Source: DASXMT01 sp963812965 (lineage in GTDB: Bacteria; Actinomycetota; Acidimicrobiia; Acidimicrobiales; RAAP-2). Taken from it: a stretch of 64,000 nt of DNA. Location: positions 185,098 through 249,097 of the forward strand of contig CAWEXG010000003.1 in NCBI GenBank assembly GCA_963812965.1. The letters run 5' to 3'. Positions 1-7,690 of the stretch are shown in pieces. A program made the position numbers and the translations under genes. The notes under the pieces were generated by a model. It saw only the letters and a list, made by a program, of their open reading frames with translations. It was not told the origin of the DNA and ran no database searches. Each line of letters begins with the position of its first letter. The stretch's first letter is position 1.

Positions 1-1
1 A

Positions 2-625
2 CAGTACGGGGCCGCGGCTGCCGGTTGCGACCTCGACCCAGATCTGGAGGTGATGGTCGACGACGTGGCTCAACGCGTGTTCCCATCCTGTCAGGACTGG
101 CCGGCACGATTGACGGCGATCACGAAACAGGACCGTCCCGATGTCGTCGGCATCCTGATAGGTCCCATGGAGATCCTGACCCACTACTACGACGGGCAGT
201 GGACACACGTCGGAGAGCCGCTCTGGGACAACCATCTCGTCAGTGATCTGAACGAGGTGGTACGCATCACGTCCTCAACCGGAGCGAAGGTGGTGTTTCT
301 CACCACGCCCTACATCGACCCACCCCAGGACGCTCCCAGCGGACAGCCGTATCCCGAGAACCAGCCGTCACGGGTGAACGCATTCAACGCCGTCATCCAG
401 AAGGTAGCCAAGGAGCATCCGGGGTTGGTATCGGTGATCAACCTGAACAAGATCCTCGACCCAAACGGCCACTACACCCCGACCATCGACGGCATCACCG
501 TCCGGTTCACCGACGGGCTCCACATCTCGGTCGCCGGTGGTGAGTGGCTCCAGCCAAGGCTCCTCCCGCAGATCGCTTCGATCGGGATGTCGTCCCGCGC
601 CGCACAGTCGCACGCAACGCAGTAA
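2..625 (+). CDS. C-terminal part of an acyltransferase with SGNH domain (cut by window edge)
   Basis: The reading frame is open from the first bases of the window, so the gene begins upstream and only about 207 C-terminal residues are visible. The visible part matches the C-terminal SGNH-hydrolase-like domain of the three acyltransferase-3 proteins further along this window. It has a short GCDL segment, a central strand-loop pattern ending in FLTTPY, and a late FTDGLHIS segment that supplies the Asp and His of the catalytic triad. The GDS serine motif would lie outside the window. In this family the membrane part transfers an acyl group and the SGNH domain places it on a surface glycan. The gene is convergent with the helicase that ends 10 bases downstream. 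Confidence 0.75.
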   Translation, partial: QYGAAAAGCDLDPDLEVMVDDVAQRVFPSCQDWPARLTAITKQDRPDVVGILIGPMEILTHYYDGQWTHVGEPLWDNHLVSDLNEVVRITSSTGAKVVFLTTPYIDPPQDAPSGQPYPENQPSRVNAFNAVIQKVAKEHPGLVSVINLNKILDPNGHYTPTIDGITVRFTDGLHISVAGGEWLQPRLLPQIASIGMSSRAAQSHATQ

Positions 626-634
626 CCCGTCGGC

Positions 635-3600
635 TCACGGGCCGGCGGTGCGTTCGGCGGCACGGTCGGATCGGATCGGATCGTCGTGCACCGGAAGACC
701 GTCCCGGTAGACGATCCACCGGTTCCGGACCGCCGGCACCCGCGGGCCGGGAAGGACGATCCCCTCCAGGTTCAAGGGGTCGGCAGCGGAGAGGCGAACG
801 AGCGAGCCCGTCCGCTCGGTGCGTCGGATCCGGCGCAGCTCGTCGACCGCCTCGGGGAGCGCGTACTGCTCACCGGTGAACCCGGTGACGAAGCGACCGC
901 CGCGTACCAGCCCCCGAGCCTCGAGCCGGCGCAGGGCCCAGTGCACCTCACGCCACGGAACCGACATGCTCTCCCTCGCCGTCAGGTCCCAGAAGACCAC
1001 GCCCCACCGAGCCAGCAGCTGAGCGGCCACCGTCTCAGCCAGCTGGTCAGGATCACCGGAGTCGTCGCCGCGTGGCAGCAAAGCCCAGCGACCCTCTCCA
1101 CCTTCCCGCCACCCTGCTGCTCGACGGCTTCCCAATCGACCACCCAACCGGCCGTGGGCCGCTCGATGATGTCGTCGACGCCACACCTCCCGAGCCGACC
1201 ACAGCGAGCGGACGGCCTGGAACCCGTCCGCCGTCACCAGGCCTCGGGCCACCAAGTCCCACAGCCCTTCTTCCACCTCCACCGTCATCCGGCCGGAGAC
1301 GTCCCGGAGCTCCGAGTGGAACAGGGCACCTCGTGCAGTGAGCGCGTCGAGAACATCACGTGAGGCGCCGTGCGAGGGTTCGGTCGGAGCCGCACCCCCA
1401 CGCACCGCCTGCAGCAACCACGGGAGATCCTCACGCAACGCGAACGTGATCGGGGTGGCCCGTGAGGGAGTCGACGCCCCCCGACGAGACCGTGTCTCCT
1501 GCGCTCCCCTCTGGGAAGACGTCTCCTGTGCTCCACCCCGGAGAGACCGCGGCTCCTGTGCTCCACCCTGGGGAGACTGCGGCTCCTGGTCGACAGGACG
1601 GATGCTCAGCCGACCCCAAGCCACCTCGCCGGCGAGACACAAGTCCTCCAACCAACGGCCCTGGTACTGATCGACCCGCGCCGGAAAGACCCCTTCCTCC
1701 CACGCCCCGGCCGGGATCTCGAAGCCCTGCAGTTGGTCGACGACCGAGAGCACACCGGCTCGGCCCTCTCGTTGGGTCTCCGGGGTGACGTGGTGCCAAC
1801 TGAGCAGGAACCGCATGAAGTCCTGAGCGGTGACCGGCTCGATCTCCCGACGAAGCCTGGTCTGCGTATACGAGTGGATCCGGGCCAACAGACGGCGAGC
1901 GCACCACTGCTCCTCGGCGTCCACTCCGGGATCGAACCGACCCCGGAGCACGAACCCTTCTGCTTCCAGACGGGCGAGCCCGACCCGTACCCGTGACGGC
2001 GTCAACGCCGTGTCCCGAACCAGGTCGTCCACGGTGACCGGACCGCTCACCTCGAGATGCCCTCGGACCACGTCGGCGACGGCGACGTCGGCATCCACTG
2101 GTGGGTCACCGGCCAAGCCGGCAGGCAACGGGTAATCGGGCACACGTCGAGCATCAGAGAACAACGCATCGACGGAACGTTGCCGTTCGACTGCGCACCA
2201 CAGCTCGGTGTCAGTTCCAACGGCGGTGTCAGTCCCAACGGCGGTGTCAGTTCCAACGGCGGTGTCAGTCCCAACGGCGGTGTCAGTTCCAACGGCGGTG
2301 TCGGTTCCAACAGCAGTGCCCTGCTCGGAGGCGCCGTCCACAGGCAGCGCGATCGTCATGGCCCGCCGATCCGAGACCAGCTCGTCGAACCAGGCCCGAT
2401 CACCCTCCCGGGGTCGGGCCACAATGAGACCCAGCAACAGATCGTGCAGCTCCTCTGCCGAGCGAAGCACCGGCATTGCCTCGTCCCGAACCCGTTCGAC
2501 TGCGTCGACGTCGAGCCGGCCCAACGCCTCGTCGTGCAGTGGAAGGCCCCGACGCACCTGGACGGCCCGAGTGCGACGTTCCTCGAGAGGGGCGTCATCC
2601 AGGAACGTGAACGGCCTGCCGTTCAAGATCTCGTGGGCGAACACCGATGGCTCCGGCGACTCCACGAAGTGCAGCCGGATCGCGCCTTGTTCGATCGACC
2701 GGAAGGTCTCCACCAGCGCATCGACGTCCATCGCCTCGTGCAGGCAGTCGGAGACGGTCTGGCGTACCAACACATGATCGGGGATCACTACCGGACCCGC
2801 TGCAAGGTTCTCCTGGCAGGCAGCGAGCGCCGGGAACACAGCAGCCATCAGGTCGTCGGCCTCCATCCGCTGGATGGGCAGCGGGTTCTTCGCTCCACCC
2901 CGGAACCGCAGCACGGCCAGGGAGCGGTTCAGGTTCCATCGCCATCGGGAGGTGAACAACGGCGAGGCCAGCACCGCTTGGGTGAGCACGGCGGGGATCG
3001 AGTCGGACCGAAGGAAGCCGGGAACGCTCTCCAGAGGGAAGCTGTGCTGCGGCCCGAGCGAGAGCACGACGGCGTCGTCGCTGGCCGCTGCCTGCAGCTC
3101 GAAGTCGAACGTGGCGCAGAACCGCTTGCGAAGAGAGAGCCCCAGTGCCTTATTGATCCGGCCGCCGAACGGAGCGTGGACGACCAGCTGCATGCCCCCC
3201 GCCTCGTCGAAGAACCGCTCGAAGACGATGTCCTCCTGGCTGGGCACGACCCCGAGCCCTTCCAGACCGGCGGCGAGGTAGGCGACCAGCTGCCGGGCGG
3301 CATCGTCACCGATGCCACACGAGTGCGCGACGGCCTTCCGGGTTGCGACCAGCGCTGCGTCCGTCACTCTGTTCCTCTGGGACCCGCCGCCCGAGTCACT
3401 GACACCCCCGCTGCCCAGGAGCTCGCCGGCTCGACGGCGAAGTTGCGACACCGCGCTCGACAGTTCACGGGTGCGGCTGGGCGCCTCCCCGATCCAGAAG
3501 GGGATGGTGGGGTGCATGCCCTCGGCGTCGGTGACACGGACCACGCCTGCTTCGACCCGCCGCACTCGCCACGAATGCGTGCCGAGCAGGAAGACGTCAC

Positions 3601-5251
3601 CGACCATCGACTCCACGGCGAAGTCTTCGTTCACCGTGCCCACCAAGGTGTCGCTCGGATCGAGGAGTACCCGGTAGTCACCCACCTCGGCGATGGCCCC
3701 ACCACTGGTCAACGCAGCCAAACGAGCTCCGCGCCGGGGATGGAGCACGCCGTTGACACGATCCCGATGGAGATAGGCCGCACGTCGACCCCGACCCGTC
3801 GTGATGCCTTCGGAGACCAGATCGACCACGGCGTCGAAGTCGTCACGACCCAAGGACGCGTACGGAGAGGCCTGTCGGACCAAACGGTACAGGTCGTCCT
3901 CGCCCCACTCCCCTGCTGCCGCCACCTCGGCCACCACCTGTTGGCCCAGGATGTCGAGCGGGGCGATGGGTACCACCGTTGCGTCGAGCTCCCCCGAGCG
4001 CACCGAAGCGAGGAGGGCGGCGCACTCGACGAGCTCGTCTCGGGACAGGGGGTACAGCACGGCCTCGGGGATACCGCTCAGCGAGTGGTTCGACCGACCG
4101 ACCCGCTGCAAGAACGTGGCGATGCTGCGGGGCGAACCGATCTGACACACCAACTCGACCGGCCCGATATCGATACCCAGCTCCAGGGAGGCGGTGGCGA
4201 CCAGCGCCCGCAGCTCACCTGCACGCAGGCGGGCCTCGACCCGTAGGCGTCGCTCCTTCGACAGGCTGCCATGATGGGCTGCCACGTGATCGGTCCCCAA
4301 CCGCTCGGCCAGCAGATGGGCCAGCCGCTCCGACATCCGGCGGGTGTTGACAAAGACCAGGGTGGTCCGATGCATCTCGACCTGGGCGGCGATGCGGTCG
4401 ACGATCTCCCCGAACTGCTCGGTCGAGGCCACCGCGTCCAGCTCGGTGCCGGGAAGCTCCAACGAGACCAGGAGCTCTCGACCGTGCCCACAGTCGACGA
4501 TCGTCGGCGCGCCGTCCCCTCCGGTCCCGGTGAGCAGCTCGGCGATGCGCTCGATCGGCCGTTGGGTGGCGGACAGGCCGATCCGTTGAGGACGCCTGGT
4601 GGTCGCCCGGGCGTCTTCGAAACACTGTGCACCGTCGATGCGTTGGGCACCGTCGAGGCACGCATGGTCGAGGCGCTCGAGGGTGAGCGCCAGGTGGGAG
4701 CCTCGCTTGTCACGGGCCAAGGCGTGGATCTCGTCCACGATGACCGTTTCGACCCCGCCCAACGCCCGGCGGCTCCGCTCCGACGTCACCAGCAGGTAGA
4801 GGCTCTCCGGGGTAGTGACCAGGAGAGTCGGTGGGTGCGCCACCATCGCCGCCCTGGCGCTGGCCGGGGTATCGCCGGTACGGACGCCGACGGTGATCTC
4901 AGGTACTCCGAGGCCCAGTTCGTTGGCCACGGCAGCGATCTCGGCCAGGGGCCGCTCCAGGTTCTCGTGGACGTCCACGGCCAGAGCCTTCAGGGGCGAG
5001 ACGTAGACCACCCGGGTGAGCTCGCCAAGCTCGGCGCCCTTCGCATGGGCCCGGTACAGGTCGTCGATGGCCACCAAGAAGCCGGTCAGGGTCTTCCCGG
5101 AGCCGGTGGGGGCGGCAATCAACGTGTCCGCCCCGCCCCGGATCGAGGGCCACCCCTCCCGCTGGGGGGCGGACGGGCCCCCGGGGAACCGCCGCGCGAA
5201 CCACGTGGCCACAGCAGGGTGAAATCCACCTGGGCTACCAGTCGGTTCCAT
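635..5251 (-). CDS. lhr: Lhr-type large ATP-dependent helicase
   Basis: The 1538-residue protein is the usual size for actinobacterial Lhr, a 3'-5' superfamily 2 helicase connected with DNA repair. The Walker A motif is APTGSGKT near residue 45, the DEIH box is in IVDEIHALA near residue 175, and the helicase C-terminal domain carries TASLELGIDIG and QRVGRSNH. The long C-terminal region has the winged-helix and beta-barrel composition of Lhr. Two low-complexity segments interrupt it: a hexapeptide AVGTDT array (bases 2207-2314) and a Gln/Arg-rich GAQE repeat (about 1470-1610). Unlike many neighbours the frame is intact throughout. An AGG-rich segment lies almost directly against the ATG, so the exact start is uncertain by a few codons. 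Confidence 0.95.
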   Translation of the reverse strand: MEPTGSPGGFHPAVATWFARRFPGGPSAPQREGWPSIRGGADTLIAAPTGSGKTLTGFLVAIDDLYRAHAKGAELGELTRVVYVSPLKALAVDVHENLERPLAEIAAVANELGLGVPEITVGVRTGDTPASARAAMVAHPPTLLVTTPESLYLLVTSERSRRALGGVETVIVDEIHALARDKRGSHLALTLERLDHACLDGAQRIDGAQCFEDARATTRRPQRIGLSATQRPIERIAELLTGTGGDGAPTIVDCGHGRELLVSLELPGTELDAVASTEQFGEIVDRIAAQVEMHRTTLVFVNTRRMSERLAHLLAERLGTDHVAAHHGSLSKERRLRVEARLRAGELRALVATASLELGIDIGPVELVCQIGSPRSIATFLQRVGRSNHSLSGIPEAVLYPLSRDELVECAALLASVRSGELDATVVPIAPLDILGQQVVAEVAAAGEWGEDDLYRLVRQASPYASLGRDDFDAVVDLVSEGITTGRGRRAAYLHRDRVNGVLHPRRGARLAALTSGGAIAEVGDYRVLLDPSDTLVGTVNEDFAVESMVGDVFLLGTHSWRVRRVEAGVVRVTDAEGMHPTIPFWIGEAPSRTRELSSAVSQLRRRAGELLGSGGVSDSGGGSQRNRVTDAALVATRKAVAHSCGIGDDAARQLVAYLAAGLEGLGVVPSQEDIVFERFFDEAGGMQLVVHAPFGGRINKALGLSLRKRFCATFDFELQAAASDDAVVLSLGPQHSFPLESVPGFLRSDSIPAVLTQAVLASPLFTSRWRWNLNRSLAVLRFRGGAKNPLPIQRMEADDLMAAVFPALAACQENLAAGPVVIPDHVLVRQTVSDCLHEAMDVDALVETFRSIEQGAIRLHFVESPEPSVFAHEILNGRPFTFLDDAPLEERRTRAVQVRRGLPLHDEALGRLDVDAVERVRDEAMPVLRSAEELHDLLLGLIVARPREGDRAWFDELVSDRRAMTIALPVDGASEQGTAVGTDTAVGTDTAVGTDTAVGTDTAVGTDTAVGTDTELWCAVERQRSVDALFSDARRVPDYPLPAGLAGDPPVDADVAVADVVRGHLEVSGPVTVDDLVRDTALTPSRVRVGLARLEAEGFVLRGRFDPGVDAEEQWCARRLLARIHSYTQTRLRREIEPVTAQDFMRFLLSWHHVTPETQREGRAGVLSVVDQLQGFEIPAGAWEEGVFPARVDQYQGRWLEDLCLAGEVAWGRLSIRPVDQEPQSPQGGAQEPRSLRGGAQETSSQRGAQETRSRRGASTPSRATPITFALREDLPWLLQAVRGGAAPTEPSHGASRDVLDALTARGALFHSELRDVSGRMTVEVEEGLWDLVARGLVTADGFQAVRSLWSAREVWRRRHHRAAHGRLGGRLGSRRAAGWREGGEGRWALLPRGDDSGDPDQLAETVAAQLLARWGVVFWDLTARESMSVPWREVHWALRRLEARGLVRGGRFVTGFTGEQYALPEAVDELRRIRRTERTGSLVRLSAADPLNLEGIVLPGPRVPAVRNRWIVYRDGLPVHDDPIRSDRAAERTAGP
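2207..2314. repeat. 18-bp tandem repeat, six units, in frame inside lhr
   Basis: Six consecutive 18-bp units begin with ggtgtcag and end with ccaacggc on the plus strand. Odd and even units alternate between ttcc and tccc, and the last unit is degenerate. The unit is a multiple of three, so copy-number change keeps the lhr frame and only alters the number of AVGTDT hexapeptides. The alternating pattern suggests expansion by a 36-bp double unit. Confidence 0.95.
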
Positions 5252-5400
5252 GCCTCCATTTCACCACGAGGCTGCGACCACCCGCCGCACGACATCGTTC
5301 ACTGGCAAGAACGTCGTTGTTCGGAGTCATCCCATGCAACAGTGGTGTCCAATGGTGCTGATGCTCTGGACCGTAATTCCGATCACGTAATTCTGAGGCC

Positions 5401-5715
5401 TCAGGCGGCGGGGATCGCTACTTCGTGCGATCCCACGCCCAACGTCAGGGAAACCCCGAGTGCGTCGGTGACCCGTTGCAGTGTGCCCAGCGTGAGGTTC
5501 GCCCGGCCCGCTTCGATCCGTGACAGCGCCGATTGTGCGATCCCGATTCGCGCCGCCAGTTCCGTCTGTGACAAGCCAGCATCCTCACGGGCGTCACGAA
5601 TCGCAATACCGGCATAGAGGGCAGACGCGCAGCTCGGCCCGGCGCTGATCGTGGTAAATCCGCTCCTCGGGGGTCTCGTCCTTCCGGGCGAGCTCGTCAA
5701 GTTCCTTGAATCGCA
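5401..5715 (-). CDS. XRE-family antitoxin (HigA-like), one frame break
   Basis: The C-terminal 75 residues form a helix-turn-helix domain with AREDAGLSQTELAARIGIAQSALSR cores split over helices 1-3, typical of HigA antitoxins that bind DNA and neutralise the adjacent toxin. The natural start is the ATG at 5715, preceded by an AAGGAAAG ribosome site, giving an N-terminus MRFKELDELARKDETPEER. That frame stops early, and the helix-turn-helix continues in another frame after about base 5625, so a single-base indel separates the halves. The gene follows the toxin by 43 bases, the HigBA order. Whether the break is real or a sequence error cannot be decided here. Confidence 0.75.
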   Translation of the reverse strand, partial: CDSRNLTSSPGRTRPPRSGFTTISAGPSCASALYAGIAIRDAREDAGLSQTELAARIGIAQSALSRIEAGRANLTLGTLQRVTDALGVSLTLGVGSHEVAIPAA

Positions 5716-5758
5716 TGGGGCTTTCCTTTCCTGTCTCACTCACGATCGGTGACACCGG

Positions 5759-6087
5759 TCATGGTTTGTGGCGGGCACGGCAGGCTTCGAGGGCTTTGCG
5801 GGCCCGAGCGACCTCCCTGACCTCGTTGTTTCGCTGCTTGTGGAACACCGTCAGGAGGACGATCACCCCGTCTGGCCGGTGCCAGTAGGTGATCCTCCAC
5901 GACCGGTGGGACATATCGAACCGCAGTTCGAGCGTCCTTCTCCGAGCTGGCGGGAGTGCGGCATCCGCAGCATGTGGCCGAAGTTGGCAAGCAGGTCGAT
6001 CCGCTCGGCCGCCACGTCACGATTGTCGCCCGAGAGGCCGAGATACCAGTCGGTGACCTCCGGCTCTGTCTCGACCTCCCAGGTCAT
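5759..6087 (-). CDS. HigB/Gp49-family toxin, one frame break
   Basis: The first half reads MTWEVETEPEVTDWYLGLSG and continues to IDLLANFGHMLRMPHSRQLG, the classic N-terminal part of Gp49/HigB-type mRNA interferases. After a one-base shift near 5935 it continues with LELRFDMS, WRITYWHRPDG and VIVLLTVFHKQ, ending in RARKALEACRARHKP. Together this is about 109 residues, the normal family size. These toxins cleave mRNA on the ribosome. The start codon lies inside a 32-bp palindrome, and a TAACAT hexamer ends 7 bases upstream, so translation is probably leaderless. The break may be a sequence error. Confidence 0.75.
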
Positions 6088-6116
6088 AATCTTTATGTTA
6101 TAACGTAAAGATTATG
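6085..6116. promoter_or_regulatory. 32-bp near-perfect palindrome, operator/promoter of the HigBA-type pair
   Basis: The left arm catt-like sequence CATAATCTTTA and the right arm TAAAGATTATG are exact inverted copies, with only one mismatched pair in the centre around GTTATAAC. The first three bases are the complement of the toxin ATG. On the minus strand TAACAT (6095-6100) stands as a -10 element 7 bases before the ATG. An antitoxin bound here would cover promoter and start codon, which fits the autoregulation known for HigBA. The 240 bases beyond it to 6355 hold no gene I can support. Confidence 0.8.
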
Positions 6117-6355
6117 CCGTCAAACGGACTCTCGTTGACCAAAGCGCTCCCCAGCGAAGCCTCGTCGTTGGCAATTCGTAGCGAGATTCCCTCAAGCGGT
6201 CGACCGAGAATCGCCAGTCGTTGCTGATTTCTTGATTCCCCGATCGATGGTTTTGCATAGCCGTCACGAATGCTGTCCCAGTCGACCATTACATCAGATG
6301 ACTATTGAGAATCGATGGCGTTTGTTTGCCGTGCGCTGGTCCTCCTTGACTACGC

Positions 6356-7268
6356 TCAGGGGGCCATGCCAACGACAGGGGTATCGAGGGGCTGCTCGCT
6401 ATATGAGCCAGGTTCGAATGCGTCACCGAGGTTGAAGACTCCCCCGTCGACTCCAACCAGCCAGTAGCCCTTGCCATCGGGGGTTGCAGCCATGCCAGCG
6501 ATGGGGGCATTCAACGGTTGGCCGCCCATGGAGCCGTAGAAGTCTGCGTCGCCGAAGGTGAAGATCCCTCCGTCAGCGGCGACCTCCCAGTAGCCCTTGC
6601 CGTCCGGGGTTGACGCCATACCGACTACCGGCTTGTTCAAGTGTTGGCCGCCCATGGAGCCGTAGAAGCCGGCGTCGCCGAAGGTGAAGATCCCTCCGTC
6701 AGCGGCGGCCAGCCAGTAGCCGTTGCCATCCGGGGTTGAGGCAATACCGACTATCGGGGCATTCAACGGCATACCTAACTCGGAGCCGTGGAAGCCGGCG
6801 TCGCCGAAGGTGAGAGACATCGCCGTCGGCGTCGACCAGCCAGTAGCCCTTGCCATCGGGGGTTGCAGCCATGCCAGCGATGGGGGCATTCAACGGTTGG
6901 CCGCCCATGGAGCCGTAGAAGTCTGCGTCGCCGAAGGTGAAGATGCCGCCGTCGGCGGCAACCAGCCAGTAACCCTGATTGTCCGGGGTTGCAGCTATGC
7001 CCACGATGGGCTTGTTCAGTGGCTTGCCGGCCATGGAGCCGTAGAAATCGACGTTACCGAAGGCGAACACCGCACCGTCAGCCGACGCCAGCCAGTAGTC
7101 AGCGATCGATCCCGTTGAAGCGGTCAGCGTGGCCGGCTCGGTAGTGGTGCCGGTTCCCACACTGCCAACCGCATTGCTGGTGGACACCGCGCCGTAACCC
7201 ACGAAACCCAGCACCACCATGAGCACTGCAGCGAACACCGCTCCTACACGACTGAGTACTCTCTCCAC
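6356..7268 (-). CDS. Secreted protein with six 42-residue GYWLVAADGG repeats, one frame break
   Basis: The GTG start at 7268 follows a GAGGAGG ribosome site. Residues 1-40 form a signal peptide or membrane anchor (RVGAVFAAVLMVVLGFVGYG), then a short linker. Six repeats follow, of the form GYWLVAADGGIFTFGDA, xFYGSMGGxxLN, PIVGMAATPDGK. The chain ends right after the sixth repeat. The count of six and the short beta-strand-like units suggest a closed propeller fold, which is an inference. One extra base near 6818 breaks the third repeat, and the frame resumes as FTFGDAGF. The same module closes the two large proteins at 30.3 and 36 kb. Function unknown; probably an extracellular binding or structural protein. 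Confidence 0.75.
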
Positions 7269-7281
7269 CAGAACACCCTCC

Positions 7282-7305
7282 TCAATTGATCATCGCCTCA
7301 ATTGA
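7282..7305. promoter_or_regulatory. Paired TCAATTGA palindromes upstream of the six-repeat gene
   Basis: Two copies of the perfect 8-bp palindrome TCAATTGA lie 16 bases apart (7282-7289 and 7298-7305), just upstream of the GTG start of the repeat protein. The AT-rich motif stands out in a GC-rich background. The rest of the 7269-7690 gap holds no gene I can support. A dimeric regulator site is an inference. Confidence 0.4.
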
Positions 7306-7690
7306 GAATCACCACAGGATTCCCTACTTCCTGCTCGCCTCCCCCGGCTGTGCCGCCGCGACTGTTCTGCAGAGGGATGTGCTGCCGCCCAGGTGACGAA
7401 GATTTACGAAGCATTGAAGCACGGGTACGTGAATTATACAAGGGGTGTTCTCTATGAATGTAAGCGAGCATGTGTCTTCCACCAAGTCATCGTTCAACTG
7501 CTTTTCAAGGCCGGGGGCGCCCCGTCCCAGAGGAACCGACGGACGTGGAGCAGAGCCCACCCTCACCAGAAATCCTGGTGCCACCTGGGCCGTGAGCCCG
7601 CATGTCAGTATGTCCGGGGTGAGGGGACGGTCGGTGGCCATGACGGCTGAGCTCCATGGCGACTGAGCCCTGCGGCAGCTGAGCTCCACG

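Noticed and set aside
2057..4246. 729-residue open frame opposite lhr
   Set aside because: It is the complement of a clearly conserved helicase; long antisense frames are expected in GC-rich genes, and the product has no recognisable motif.
6098..6289. 63-codon frame next to the HigBA operator
   Set aside because: No ribosome site, no recognisable family, and its end runs into the operator palindrome.
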